Part shown: in pieces, positions 8,436 through 17,091 of the stretch
Layout of the letters: each line of letters starts with the position of its first letter
How positions within the stretch are numbered: the stretch's first letter is position 1
IMG/VR virus record: IMGVR_UViG_3300037069_000769
Location: 38,322 to 102,321 of that record
Source: a virus
Strand: one strand, 5' to 3'
Length of the DNA stretch: 64,000 nt
Program-made: the position numbers and the translations under genes
Notes under the pieces: generated by a model
What the model saw: only the letters and a program-made list of their open reading frames with translations
The model's database searches: none
What the model was told of the DNA's origin: nothing

Positions 8436-9956
8436 ATGGCAAATGCTGACGGTAAAGAGCTTCTGATGCTTAGCTCCCCTGTGGGCTTTGTGCTGGAGGA
8501 GGTGGATGCGACTCAGACACCTTTAGCGATTAAAGGATTTGTGTCTGTGGAGAGTAAGGACCGCAGTGGGGACTTTGTTCCCGCTGATGGCTTCTCGATT
8601 CAGCAGTTTATGTCGGCTCCGACGATGCTGGTGAATCATGCTTACTGGAACGATGAATTCGGTAATAAGGTTGGAGTCGGAAGACCTCTTTCCTTGACCG
8701 TTGCTAAGCTTGCTTCCATTGCTGGAGACGATGCTAACTGGGCCATCCTCGACGCTGTTAGCGGAGAGCAGGTTAATACTTTTCCGAAAGCTAAGGTTCC
8801 CAATTTGACTGCTGGGGACCGTGGTTTGTTTGTAACCGCCGAGGTGACTAGATGGGATGTCGCTCAGATGGTTGCTCGGGGAGAGCTGGGAGCCTTCTCA
8901 TGGAGGGGATTGGCTCAAGTTGATTACGTTGTGGGAAAAAACAGTGAGATCATACGTCGTCTGACCGGCATTGATTTGTGGGAAGTTAGTCTTGTAAACG
9001 TTCCCAACAACCCCAACGCTACATTCACTGTCGGTAAGAGTGTTCAGGGAGTTCGTGTTGCCAAGTCCCGCTTTGAGGGGGCTGGAGTAGCTTCAGAGTA
9101 TCTAAAGTGTCATGGCGTTTGCCCATGTGACTTGCGTGAGGATAGCGATTTCTATTACGCATCTTTGAAGCCTGTGTCATCCTTTGCGGCCAAATCCTTG
9201 GTATTGACTAAGATGGCTGATGGGGTGGAGATGATTGCCGGAGAAACTGCTGCACCTCCTATGAGTACGATTGCGTGGGACGAACGTGCTTTAGGTGCTG
9301 AACTTGTTGCAAAACTCGCTTTATTTGAAAAGGAAGGGACGATGACTGAAGCTGCCAAAACGGCACCCGCTGCTGAGGGTACTGTTGTGAATCCTCCTGC
9401 TGCGACTGACGTCGCGAACGCTGCGGGCAAGAAGAAGTCTCAAAAGGACTGTGGGCCGAGTCAGACCTACGATCCCGATCAGGACGAGTGCGTTGCTTCC
9501 AAGACCGCTGAGTCTGCCGAAGCCGCGATGAAGAATTTGGGCGAGATGCTTGCCACTAAGACGGTTGAAGGACTCACTGCCGCTTTGACCCCGGTCTTCG
9601 CTGAGATGACCAAGTCCATGACGACCCTCTCTGAGGGTATGCAGAGTATTGCCACCAAGATGGCTGAGTCTCCGACGGCTGCACCCGCTGCCGCTCCTGT
9701 GACGACTCCGGCTGTCGAAACGGCTAAAAACGAAGTCGTATCGGACCCCGTTACCGTATCGAAGTCCGCCGAAGCCTTGCAGGCCATTTTGGCTCCGCTG
9801 GTCAAAGTGGTCGCGGATGTGCAGAAGGCTGTTGATACCGTGTCAAAGACGACTCCGGCCCCGATTGTTCGGGATGAGCGTATTGACACGTCGAAGACTG
9901 TTGCTGAGTCGCCGAATTCGGTGTTCGACAACATCTTTGCGTTCACCAAGAAGTAA
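8436..9956 (+). CDS. Prohead maturation protease fused to a scaffold-like domain
   Basis: 506 aa from ATG 8436 with AGGTG upstream. The N-terminal 210 residues fit the HK97 prohead protease family (U35): a beta strand with His68 in LVNHAYW, Ser155 in GAFSWRG, and WEVSLVNVPNNPNA. Residues about 300-506 are Ala/Thr/Lys/Glu-rich and probably helical, like a delta or scaffold domain. A GPSQTYDPDQDECV segment (near 335-350) links the parts. The gene lies directly before the major capsid gene, so it probably serves as both scaffold and protease during head assembly. Confidence 0.8.
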   Translation: MANADGKELLMLSSPVGFVLEEVDATQTPLAIKGFVSVESKDRSGDFVPADGFSIQQFMSAPTMLVNHAYWNDEFGNKVGVGRPLSLTVAKLASIAGDDANWAILDAVSGEQVNTFPKAKVPNLTAGDRGLFVTAEVTRWDVAQMVARGELGAFSWRGLAQVDYVVGKNSEIIRRLTGIDLWEVSLVNVPNNPNATFTVGKSVQGVRVAKSRFEGAGVASEYLKCHGVCPCDLREDSDFYYASLKPVSSFAAKSLVLTKMADGVEMIAGETAAPPMSTIAWDERALGAELVAKLALFEKEGTMTEAAKTAPAAEGTVVNPPAATDVANAAGKKKSQKDCGPSQTYDPDQDECVASKTAESAEAAMKNLGEMLATKTVEGLTAALTPVFAEMTKSMTTLSEGMQSIATKMAESPTAAPAAAPVTTPAVETAKNEVVSDPVTVSKSAEALQAILAPLVKVVADVQKAVDTVSKTTPAPIVRDERIDTSKTVAESPNSVFDNIFAFTKK

Positions 9957-9983
9957 GTTCCAATCTCAACTGCATTGTCGCTT

Positions 9984-9997
9984 TGCAAACGTTTGCA
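9984..9997. repeat. Palindrome copy 5
   Basis: Exact copy between protease and major capsid genes, 26 bases before the capsid ATG. Confidence 0.95.
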
Positions 9998-10023
9998 AGG
10001 GTCACTTTTTTCTGGGGTGTTGA

Positions 10024-11025
10024 ATGACTGCTGAAATCAAGCTTCCGCTTGGCCAGATGTTTTCGAAGTCGGCAATTGACGAGACTTCGTTGCCGAACTC
10101 CATTCTGAATCGCCAGCAAGCGAATCGATTCATTGACATGGTCGTCGATGAAGCCATTCTGATGAAGAATGTGCGGGTGGTTCGTACGGATACGAACAAG
10201 GGCGAAATCAACAAGTTGGACCTTGGCACCATTGTGACGCAGGGTGCCAGCACTACGAGTCGGGCAACCACTCGTATTCCGACTGAGAAGGTCGTGACCT
10301 ATGATACTGAGAAGTATCGGTCGGCCTTCGATCTGAAGACGGACTTCATGGAGGATAACCTTGAGAAGGGCGGAGCCCGCGATACTCTGCTCGGGATGTT
10401 CTCGAAGCGTATGGCAATCGATACTGAGTTGGCTGCCATCGAAGGTGATAGCACGCTCGCGACCGGCGACTCTCAGTCTGACGAGAACAACCTGCTCGGC
10501 GTGAACGACGGATTCAGCAAGATTTTGCTGGCCAACGTTCCCAGTGCTCAGCAGGTGGATGCAAGTGGAGATGCTCCGAGCAAGCGGCTCTACTACGAGA
10601 TGAAGCGTCGGATTCCCTCGCGTTATCGCGTTGCGAAACCCGATTACGTGTGGATCGTTCCGTCGGGGCCTGCTGATAAGTGGAAGCTGGACTGGTCGGA
10701 TCGTGAAACCGTGGGTGGCGACTCGGCCTTGTCTTCGGGTCTGGTCCCCGGCCCGTGGGGCATTCCGATGCTCGAAGTCCCGCTGATGCCCGAAGACCTG
10801 AGCTTCGGCACCATCGGCACGGATGGATGCCAGATTTGGCTGACCCCGCTCAAGAACCTGATCTACTTTGTCCAGCGGGACATCACGATCGAGTTCGACC
10901 GCCGCCCGCGTCAGGACGTGTGGGAAGTGACCATCCACTTCCGAGTGGACTTCGAGATTGAGAATACGGAGTTGGTCATCATGGCGAAGAATGTTTCGCT
11001 GAGTGGCTCCGACTATACCGGCTAA
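10024..11025 (+). CDS. Major capsid protein, HK97 fold
   Basis: 333 aa. The order of elements fits HK97-type capsid proteins: a helical N-terminal arm, an E-loop region (LDLGTIVTQGAS..PTEKVVTYDTEKYRSAFDLKTDFMEDN), a spine helix (GGARDTLLGMFSKRMAIDTELAAIEGD), and a C-terminal P/A-domain ending in strands that read ITIEFDRRPRQDVWEVTIHFRVDFEI. Codons favour G or C in the third position compared with neighbours, as expected for a very abundant protein. Position directly after the protease supports the call. Confidence 0.88.
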   Translation: MTAEIKLPLGQMFSKSAIDETSLPNSILNRQQANRFIDMVVDEAILMKNVRVVRTDTNKGEINKLDLGTIVTQGASTTSRATTRIPTEKVVTYDTEKYRSAFDLKTDFMEDNLEKGGARDTLLGMFSKRMAIDTELAAIEGDSTLATGDSQSDENNLLGVNDGFSKILLANVPSAQQVDASGDAPSKRLYYEMKRRIPSRYRVAKPDYVWIVPSGPADKWKLDWSDRETVGGDSALSSGLVPGPWGIPMLEVPLMPEDLSFGTIGTDGCQIWLTPLKNLIYFVQRDITIEFDRRPRQDVWEVTIHFRVDFEIENTELVIMAKNVSLSGSDYTG

Positions 11026-11092
11026 TCCCCGATGTTTGGGCGGCTACTGTGAGCGAAATCTCCGGTAGCCGCCTCTTCCTTGTGAGGTGCAC

Positions 11093-12268
11093 ATGGATGG
11101 GTTCAAGGTAGTGGATGGGGAAGAACCTCGTGCCTCGATTCCTGACGGGTGGTTCAGTAAGTCAGATGGTCCCCCTCTTAGAGTTGCGTTGAAGTTTGTT
11201 GGCGGAGTTGGTGACATTACGATGGCTATAGGGGGCACAGCTTCAGCCCTCGACGGGCGGTCTTGTTTCGTTGACGCCTTTGTTCTGCCTCACCAAGTTA
11301 AGTATGCTGCGATACTCTCAGGCATTCGTAAGGCATACCCCGTTGCAAGTTGGAATGAGCCTGAAACACGTTTTCAGTATGATGTGGTCATTGACTTCGC
11401 AGGTGTTCTGAATAACGCCCGAAGCTTGAAGGCCAAAGATTACTACGAATTGATTAGCGAGCGGGTGGGCACGTTAGTCAAGCCGGGATCGTATTTGGGA
11501 TTTACGTTTAAGCCTCAACCGGTAGCATGTGTGGCACTTCACCCCGGAGCAAGTAACCCGAACCGACGTTGGCCTTATTCAAATTGGGATAAGTTAGCAT
11601 ACATGCTGGCATCCCGAGAGCTAGAAGTGTTGTGGCTTGGAACCCGTGACGATTACGGGTTTAACGACGAGAAATGCGGAATTTGGAAGCTGAGTGATTA
11701 CTACGAAGATTTGGTAACTCAGACCAAGAAGCTTGCCACGTTCCGATATTTCATTGGAAATGATTCAGGATTTGCACACATCGCCGGCCTGCTAGGCGTA
11801 CCCGGAGTGGTACTGTTTAGTTCGACCCACCCCGACGATGTGATTGCGAGATACGATTCTTTGAGAGGTGTTCACCGATTCGATTTAGTCGGAGAGCCTA
11901 CTCGAAGTTTGGATAAGAAAGACCGGAGGTCATTGGACGCACTGGAGGCACTTACTCCAGAAGACGTGTTGAATGCCACCCCTTTCAAGGATACTCCTGA
12001 TAAGCAGCAGATAAAAAGGCCGCTGCCTGCTCGAAGACGCAAGATTGTTTTGGTTGGGTCGATCCCACTTGCTGACCGTTTGTACGAGTTCTTAGCCGAT
12101 CTATATGATGTGGAACGGAGTAAGAATGTGTCAGAGAACTTAGAGTACGATGGACTCTTGGTTATCTCTGAGGCTGGTTGTGAATTACGAACGGCAAAAA
12201 ACGTAAGTAGGGTAAACGTGAGTGACTTTGAAAACGTCACTAGGGCAATCCGTGAACGACTTGCGTAG
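11093..12268 (+). CDS. Glycosyltransferase family 9 (heptosyltransferase-like)
   Basis: 391 aa from ATG 11093 with GAGGTG upstream. GT9 features: N-terminal GGVGDITMAIGG, a central ALHPGASNPNRRWPYSNWDKLAYML (donor-binding HPG..RRWP), and GNDSGFAHIAGLLGVPGVVLFSST, the GxDSGxxHxAxxxGxP motif. Family members use ADP-heptose or similar donors. About 80 extra C-terminal residues (VLVGSIPLADRLYEFLADLYD) form a small Rossmann-like piece. It lies between capsid and connector genes, so it could modify a virion protein or a host glycan; which is not visible. Confidence 0.82.
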   Translation: MDGFKVVDGEEPRASIPDGWFSKSDGPPLRVALKFVGGVGDITMAIGGTASALDGRSCFVDAFVLPHQVKYAAILSGIRKAYPVASWNEPETRFQYDVVIDFAGVLNNARSLKAKDYYELISERVGTLVKPGSYLGFTFKPQPVACVALHPGASNPNRRWPYSNWDKLAYMLASRELEVLWLGTRDDYGFNDEKCGIWKLSDYYEDLVTQTKKLATFRYFIGNDSGFAHIAGLLGVPGVVLFSSTHPDDVIARYDSLRGVHRFDLVGEPTRSLDKKDRRSLDALEALTPEDVLNATPFKDTPDKQQIKRPLPARRRKIVLVGSIPLADRLYEFLADLYDVERSKNVSENLEYDGLLVISEAGCELRTAKNVSRVNVSDFENVTRAIRERLA

Positions 12269-12319
12269 AAAGCTTCACCTATGAGCGGAGGCAAGAGCCC
12301 CCGGAAAGGAGGTCTTGAG

Positions 12320-12877
12320 ATGGACGAGACCCCCGTAACGGAGAACAGGGTACTTCACAGTAGAATCAACGACATTGAGGATGATGTTCAAGGGTTCGGG
12401 CAACAGCTAGCTAGCGTCAAGTCCGAGGTAGCTCATATCTCACTCGGGCTTGACAAGTTAGCTAAGGGCTTTGAAACTTTTGCCAGTTCGGTCAGTGTTA
12501 GTAACAAACCGAACTGGCAGACGATCGCAGCGTGGGCTGGCCTTGTTATCGGTATCATGGGGTCTTTGGGATACCTATACCAACAGCCTTTACAGCAGCG
12601 ATTGGATAAGATCGACGGAGATATGCCTGCCATACGGCGGGCTACTGCTGAATACCAAGTAAAGTTTGATGGGATCGAGCGAGAGATCGTACTTCGGGAA
12701 GAACTTCAACAGGAACGCCTGAAGAGACTTGACGAAAAGATCGATCTGTACACCAAACTTTCCATTTACGAGCGAGAGCATCAACGATCATGGCAGTTAC
12801 CGCCAACACGACTACCGTCAGCTCCACTGGGCAAGAAGTTTATGTCGGAGATACTGGATGCACCCTCTTCACCGTGA
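12320..12877 (+). CDS. Membrane-anchored coiled-coil protein
   Basis: 185 aa. ATG 12320 follows a near-perfect Shine-Dalgarno (AAAGGAGG) and is preferred over ATG 12281, which has none. One transmembrane helix at about residues 67-88 (IAAWAGLVIGIMGSLGYLY) is flanked by charged heptad-type helices on both sides. Such proteins in phages can be spanin-, holin-accessory- or membrane-sensor-like; no family match is evident. The last 88 bases overlap the next gene in another frame. Confidence 0.6.
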   Translation: MDETPVTENRVLHSRINDIEDDVQGFGQQLASVKSEVAHISLGLDKLAKGFETFASSVSVSNKPNWQTIAAWAGLVIGIMGSLGYLYQQPLQQRLDKIDGDMPAIRRATAEYQVKFDGIEREIVLREELQQERLKRLDEKIDLYTKLSIYEREHQRSWQLPPTRLPSAPLGKKFMSEILDAPSSP

Positions 12878-13098
12878 CGGTGCCTTCAACTTCAACGCAG
12901 GACGCCCTTGTGAACGTGGCGGGCCTGCACTCCCGATCTACGGACAGCAACAGCACTCCTGTTGACTTCTTCCGCGTGCGTAAGGGAGCTACCCAAACGT
13001 TTCGCATGGAGAAGGGCGGTATTCGCCGAGTGTTTATCAAGGGTGATAGCGGGAATGCTACTGTTGACTGGGGTGTTACAGGACGTACCTCTTTCTAG
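12790..13098 (+). CDS. Small beta-rich virion protein
   Basis: 102 aa, Thr/Val/Ser-rich with alternating polar and hydrophobic residues, consistent with a beta sandwich such as a capsid decoration or head completion protein. The start overlaps the previous gene by 88 bases and has only a weak Shine-Dalgarno. Function not recognised. Confidence 0.55.
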   Translation: MAVTANTTTVSSTGQEVYVGDTGCTLFTVTVPSTSTQDALVNVAGLHSRSTDSNSTPVDFFRVRKGATQTFRMEKGGIRRVFIKGDSGNATVDWGVTGRTSF

Positions 13099-13107
13099 GT
13101 GGACCGT

Positions 13108-13806
13108 ATGGGAAACTACGCAACCGTAGCAGATGTCCGAAACTTCAAAGTTGCTGGTCAGCCTATCGACCTCTCGGGGTTGACTGACGTTGATATTGAG
13201 GACGACATTGCTTTGGCTGAAGAGGTGGTGGAATTAGTTACGGGGGACATCTTTTACGTTAAGACAGAGACGAATAAGTTCGACGGATCGGGCCTTTATT
13301 CTCTGCACTTTGTCCCTCAGATTCCCTACCAGTTGTTGAGTGTCACCTCGATTGAGGATGTTGATCCCGGCAGTCAGGTGATGTACACTTACCAACCCAC
13401 TGACTTCGTGGTGTATCCCTACCATATCGAGTTGACACAGGAATGCGGTGATCCGCGTTACAACTTTGGTAGGTCGGGTGTTTGGCCCCGAGGTCAGCAA
13501 AACATCGTGATTGCGGGAACGTGGGGCAATGCCACCTGCCCTGCGGCAATCAGACGGGCAGTAGTTTTGCTCACTCTTGAGAGGATCATGCCGGGATCAA
13601 CTCAAATGATTCCTGACGGGATTGCTCAAGCTCAGTGGCCTGACTATCTCGTGACGTTCAAAGGTCGAGCAGCTCAAGGAATTACGACAGGGTACGTTGA
13701 GGTGGATTTGCTGCTTGAGAAGCACATCAACCATAACGGTATGTTCATCGTGGTGCCCGATCAGAAGCAGACCTATGACGGTAACCGGATCAAACTGGTG
13801 CACTAA
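13108..13806 (+). CDS. Head-tail connector (gp6-like adaptor)
   Basis: 232 aa from ATG 13108 with AGGTGG five bases upstream. The start ATVADVRNFKV...LSGLTDVDIEDDIALAEEVVELVTGD is typical of head-tail adaptors in which an N-terminal helical bundle describes a lattice-like DNA-end fold, followed by a beta region (FVPQIPYQLLSVTSIEDVD, IVIAGTWG) and a helix AAIRRAVVLLTLERI. This is the HK97 gp6/SPP1 gp15 pattern at the expected place. Confidence 0.65.
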   Translation: MGNYATVADVRNFKVAGQPIDLSGLTDVDIEDDIALAEEVVELVTGDIFYVKTETNKFDGSGLYSLHFVPQIPYQLLSVTSIEDVDPGSQVMYTYQPTDFVVYPYHIELTQECGDPRYNFGRSGVWPRGQQNIVIAGTWGNATCPAAIRRAVVLLTLERIMPGSTQMIPDGIAQAQWPDYLVTFKGRAAQGITTGYVEVDLLLEKHINHNGMFIVVPDQKQTYDGNRIKLVH

Positions 13807-13807
13807 C

Positions 13808-14029
13808 ATGAAAAATTGGGGTTTGATACTGTTGGGAATTTTGCTTGGAGCTGCTCCTTTTCTGTTGGTGCTCTTGTACGTTTGGTTACTGTTCGCAACT
13901 GAAAGTCCTATAGGAGATACTCATGTCGGTTCGTGCGAAGTTTACGTGCTACGAAAAAATCCCCGCGACTGCTCCAGACTGCGATGGCGGTCAGGTCAAG
14001 TTGAGAGCGGTGATCGACGGCAGTGCTGA
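13808..14029 (+). CDS. Possible small membrane protein
   Basis: Up to 73 aa from ATG 13808. Residues 4-30 are strongly hydrophobic (LILLGILLGAAPFLLVLLYV) and read as one transmembrane helix or signal anchor; the rest overlaps the next gene by 107 bases and may have little function. The Shine-Dalgarno is weak. Could be a small holin-like or inner-membrane peptide; unproven. Confidence 0.4.
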   Translation: MKNWGLILLGILLGAAPFLLVLLYVWLLFATESPIGDTHVGSCEVYVLRKNPRDCSRLRWRSGQVESGDRRQC

Positions 14030-14219
14030 GAATGAGGCGTTCTTTCACTACACGCCTTACGGCGAGTTGTCGATGGGAACGATCAATCAGGCCGCATTCG
14101 ATCAGTTTGAGGTAGGGAAGCAGTACTATCTCGACATCTCTTCGGCTGAAGTCCCAACTGTCGCAACTCGTGAGAAGACTCCGGATGAAGAGGCTTCTGA
14201 TCCCAGATACTGCGGTTGA
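13923..14219 (+). CDS. Hypothetical connector-region protein
   Basis: 98 aa, ATG with AGGAG seven bases upstream. Contains VKLRAVIDGSAENEAFFHYTPYGELSMGTIN and FEVGKQYYLDISSAE, a small beta-barrel-like pattern found in other phages near tail genes. No specific function recognised. Confidence 0.6.
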   Translation: MSVRAKFTCYEKIPATAPDCDGGQVKLRAVIDGSAENEAFFHYTPYGELSMGTINQAAFDQFEVGKQYYLDISSAEVPTVATREKTPDEEASDPRYCG

Positions 14220-14222
14220 TTT

Positions 14223-14236
14223 TGCAAACGTTTGCA
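14223..14236. repeat. Palindrome copy 6
   Basis: Exact copy three bases after a stop codon and nine bases before the ATG at 14246; the gap holds GGTGA. Confidence 0.95.
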
Positions 14237-14245
14237 CGGTGATCT

Positions 14246-14626
14246 ATGCCCGCAATTCCCTTGTTTGGTCTGCCTCACAAGATTGACGTTTACAAACTGG
14301 CGGATGCTGACGACGGGGCAGGGGGCGTTATTCCGGGAGGAGCTAGAACTAATCTCTACACTGGGCTTAGGGCTAGAATCTCCCGGATGGTGGACAAAGA
14401 CGAAAACGAACTTTTTGGTCAAGCAACCGGGGAACATTGGCGAGTTGTAGTTGCCCCAAGCAGTATCCCCAAAGGATGCTTCATCACCCTAAACGCCAAT
14501 TGTATTCCGGCTCCTCTTGACCAAGGCGAGGTATGTCAGGTGATCTACGCCAAGAAGGAGATCGATCACGTAGGCAACCATAACCACACTTCAGTAGTTA
14601 TGCACCTATGGACTGGTGACAAGTGA
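14246..14626 (+). CDS. Head closure / stopper-like protein
   Basis: 126 aa. Begins PLFGLPHKIDVYKLADADDGAGGVIPGG and continues with short beta strands, the pattern of SPP1 gp16/HK97 gp7-type head-closure proteins (H-x-h-D-V-h...). It lies between connector and tail-completion genes, where the stopper is normally found, and overlaps the next start by four bases. Confidence 0.55.
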   Translation: MPAIPLFGLPHKIDVYKLADADDGAGGVIPGGARTNLYTGLRARISRMVDKDENELFGQATGEHWRVVVAPSSIPKGCFITLNANCIPAPLDQGEVCQVIYAKKEIDHVGNHNHTSVVMHLWTGDK

Positions 14627-15120
14627 CCGCAGTACTCTCAGTAACTCTGGATAGTTTAGGTACTATTGACGCTCGCATTGCTGTGATGATGGCCTCATTT
14701 CCCCAAAGATTGGGGCAGGCCATGTTCACTTCAGCGTACGATACGGTAGTGCCTGCGGTTCAAGCTCAGATCAGAGCTAACACCTCAGTCTTTCGAGGTG
14801 GGTTGCATCAGCGAGTATCTCCCTCAGTTACAGTAAGTAACACTGGTGCAGTTCTCGTAATCGGGTCTTTGGGAGTTCAGTACGGATTGTTCGTGGAGGA
14901 GGGAAGTCTTCCTCGCGTAATGAGTGCGGCGGAAATTAGGCAGATGCCCGCATGGGTAATGGCTAAGGGAATTACGCCTGATCCCGTAATAGCTGCAAGG
15001 ATTGCATGGAACATTATCCGAGCAATTCAGTCAAAGGGAAATAAACCTCACCCGTATCTTGTGCCCGCGTGGGTAGCAACACGGGATGCGTTCTTTGCTG
15101 GCGTCTTAGCGAGGTTCTAG
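14623..15120 (+). CDS. Tail completion protein, HK97 gp10-like
   Basis: 165 aa from GTG 14623, overlapping the previous stop. RLGQAMFTSAYDTVVPAVQAQIRAN followed by a basic middle, VQYGLFVEEGS, and a conserved end HPYLVPAW resemble gp10-type proteins that join head and tail. Placement between stopper and tail terminator supports this. Confidence 0.6.
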   Translation: MTAVLSVTLDSLGTIDARIAVMMASFPQRLGQAMFTSAYDTVVPAVQAQIRANTSVFRGGLHQRVSPSVTVSNTGAVLVIGSLGVQYGLFVEEGSLPRVMSAAEIRQMPAWVMAKGITPDPVIAARIAWNIIRAIQSKGNKPHPYLVPAWVATRDAFFAGVLARF

Positions 15121-15121
15121 T

Positions 15122-15568
15122 ATGCTGGACGCTTTGTACAATGCAATCATTCAAAAACTTCGAGGCGACGGGCAGCTTGTTAGCTTAACTGAGCATACTG
15201 TTTCCCCGCCTGACTTTCGGATAGGTAGAGGGCATCCCACTACGGTAGGCAAAAAGCCTTACCTTGCCGTAGATGCTATGGTCTCCACCCCATTGACTCC
15301 TGATGTATCGGCAGTTGAGAAAGCACGCATAGTTTTTACTGCGATCTCCTCTGATCCGGTAAAGTGCATGCAAATTGCTGGACGAGTAAAGGCTCTCCTG
15401 AGTAATCAAACGCCTCGTGACTATTGGAACTTCACAAACTCCAGTATTGTAAACAAAGGCACGACCTACAAGGGTTACGGTAAGATTCTTGAGTATGATG
15501 ACAACTTGAAATGTTACAGCACCGAAGTTCATGCGGATGCTGTTTGGTCAGACGGCCCCTGTAGTTGA
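15122..15568 (+). CDS. Tail terminator-like protein
   Basis: 148 aa. ALYNAIIQKLRGDGQLVSL at the start and an alternating strand/helix body (ARIVFTAISSDPVKCMQIAGRVKALL) fit the small alpha/beta tail terminator family that caps the tube. It stands directly before the tube gene. Call by pattern and position. Confidence 0.55.
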   Translation: MLDALYNAIIQKLRGDGQLVSLTEHTVSPPDFRIGRGHPTTVGKKPYLAVDAMVSTPLTPDVSAVEKARIVFTAISSDPVKCMQIAGRVKALLSNQTPRDYWNFTNSSIVNKGTTYKGYGKILEYDDNLKCYSTEVHADAVWSDGPCS

Positions 15569-15586
15569 TTCAGTTTGGAGAGTTAA

Positions 15587-16069
15587 ATGTCTGGAAATGC
15601 TAACAACATCTTGGTTGGAGCCGCACAGGTTTCGATCAACGGAAGTGATGTTGGGTACACCAAAGGCGGCAGTCAGGTTCGCTACGAGCCTGAATTTCTT
15701 GACATCATGGCCGATCAGGCTATTGGTGTGGTCAAGAAAAACCGTACTTCTGAACGCATGTACGTGAAGTTTACGGTGCTGGAGGTGACTCTGGCTCGTA
15801 TCCGACAGGCGTTTATGATGCCCTCCGCTAACTTGAGCGGCAGCACGTTGACCCTCGGATACAACTCTGCCTGTTGGACGGATCAGGTGGCGTTGGTTCT
15901 CGTTGGTGTGTCTCCGTCATGCGGAACCCGTACCTTCACCTTCTCCAACTGTACCACCTTCGGCAAGAAGGAGTACAACATGAAGCGTGAGGAAGAGACC
16001 ATGTTCGAGATGGAGTTTGAAGTCTTGAAGAATTCCAGTGGAGTCTTCGGGACGATCATTGACTCGTAA
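15587..16069 (+). CDS. Major tail tube protein
   Basis: 160 aa, ATG with GGAGAG upstream. VSINGSDVGYTKGGSQVRYEPEFLDIMADQAIGVVKKNRTSERMYVKFTVLEV and a C-terminal FEMEFEVLKN are typical of the tube fold: a beta barrel with a hairpin that stacks rings. Position before chaperone and tape-measure genes supports it. No sheath gene is nearby, so the tail is probably non-contractile. Confidence 0.75.
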   Translation: MSGNANNILVGAAQVSINGSDVGYTKGGSQVRYEPEFLDIMADQAIGVVKKNRTSERMYVKFTVLEVTLARIRQAFMMPSANLSGSTLTLGYNSACWTDQVALVLVGVSPSCGTRTFTFSNCTTFGKKEYNMKREEETMFEMEFEVLKNSSGVFGTIIDS

Positions 16070-16081
16070 AGGGGGTGATCC

Positions 16082-16309
16082 TTGAGTCACACGGCAAGTA
16101 GTGAGACAGGTTCATACGTTAAGACTGAGGTGGATCATCTCGGCATTTCGACGTATGAGGAATTGCAGGCTTTCCGTGCTCTGCCCCGACGGCTGGGTAA
16201 CATGAACACGGCATTGGCTGCGGTTGCTACTGCTCGAAGAAAGCAGTGGCAGAGTCGTAAGCGGATGAGAAGTGATGCTCTCCGCTTGTTCCGTGAGGGA
16301 CAGTTGTAG
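16082..16309 (+). CDS. Small hypothetical tail-region protein
   Basis: 75 aa from TTG 16082 with GGGGGTGAT upstream. Polar, with a basic second half (ARRKQWQSRKRMRSDALRLFRE) that should be helical. No family recognised. Confidence 0.5.
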   Translation: MSHTASSETGSYVKTEVDHLGISTYEELQAFRALPRRLGNMNTALAAVATARRKQWQSRKRMRSDALRLFREGQL

Positions 16310-16313
16310 GAAG

Positions 16314-16327
16314 TGCAAACGTTTGCA
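16314..16327. repeat. Palindrome copy 7
   Basis: Exact copy five bases after a stop codon and 31 bases before the ATG at 16359. Confidence 0.95.
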
Positions 16328-16358
16328 CTCCAGTTCTTGAGTTTGGGAGTTTCAAAGC

Positions 16359-16730
16359 ATGGGACATGATTTTTCATTCGCCGGGGGTATGGGTGACTTC
16401 ACGGTCACCAAGAGTAACCCTTCGGGCAATATCGTGAAGTTCACGATTACCGACTCGGGACATCTGCTGACCACCAGTAAGATGATTCGCTCGGTGCTGG
16501 AAGACGCCATCGACCAGTTCATCGCCATTGAGCGTGCTGATCTGAACACTAACGGCGACTCTTCCGTGAAGGGTTACGATCAGTACGATCCCCGCCATGT
16601 CGGTGATGGGTACGGTGCGTTCACTTGGAACTTCGCCGGCAAGTATGCTCAGGTTACCCTGACCGCTCTGACTAACATTGCGGCCACTGGTACGATCACT
16701 GTCAGTATTCCTTACGGGGATACGGTCTAA
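16359..16730 (+). CDS. Hypothetical tail-region protein
   Basis: 123 aa, mixed beta (MGDFTVTKSNPSGNIVKFTITDSGH) and a helix (MIRSVLEDAIDQFIAIERADLN). GC-ending codons suggest good expression. Possibly a minor tail protein; no family recognised. Confidence 0.6.
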   Translation: MGHDFSFAGGMGDFTVTKSNPSGNIVKFTITDSGHLLTTSKMIRSVLEDAIDQFIAIERADLNTNGDSSVKGYDQYDPRHVGDGYGAFTWNFAGKYAQVTLTALTNIAATGTITVSIPYGDTV

Positions 16731-16746
16731 CGCAAACTGAGTGGTT

Positions 16747-16760
16747 TGCAAACGTTTGCA
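16747..16760. repeat. Palindrome copy 8
   Basis: Exact copy 13 bases before the ATG at 16774, with GGAG in the gap. Confidence 0.95.
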
Positions 16761-16773
16761 CTGGAGTAAGAGT

Positions 16774-17091
16774 ATGAGCACCGATACGATTGATCCTCTC
16801 ACAAATCAGCCGTCAACCACCTTCCGCACCAAAGATACGGCACAAGCGGCCTTTCTTTGGTGTCGGACAGGTGTGAAATTGTTAAGCGTCGAAGGTCAAG
16901 GGAAGACTGTGTTCTTCTCGTTTCATGTTCCGTTGGATGAGCGGGACATGACTGCCCTCGTCCTATCTTATGCAAATGGTGAGACTACGGTCGAGCCCAA
17001 ACTGTTTGTGCAAAAGCAGAATGATCTCCGTGATCTGATCCACGGCATTCTGAAGATGCCCAAACGTGATACGAAAGAGGTACGAACATGA
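16774..17091 (+). CDS. Small conserved protein, DUF5659-like
   Basis: 105 aa from ATG 16774. TTFRTKDTAQAAFLWCRTGVKLLSVE followed by VFFSF and a C-terminal helical half resembles small phage proteins of the DUF5659 type, in which a truncated-ferredoxin-like fold is proposed. Function unknown. Overlaps the next start by four bases. Confidence 0.5.
   Translation: MSTDTIDPLTNQPSTTFRTKDTAQAAFLWCRTGVKLLSVEGQGKTVFFSFHVPLDERDMTALVLSYANGETTVEPKLFVQKQNDLRDLIHGILKMPKRDTKEVRT

Noticed and set aside
9943-10938. Long minus-strand reading frame over the capsid gene
   Set aside because: It mirrors the codon pattern of the + strand capsid gene, has no ribosome site and no recognisable domain.
12990-13008. 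CCCAAACGTTTCGC in the 12790 gene as a palindrome copy
   Set aside because: Shares only the central eight bases.
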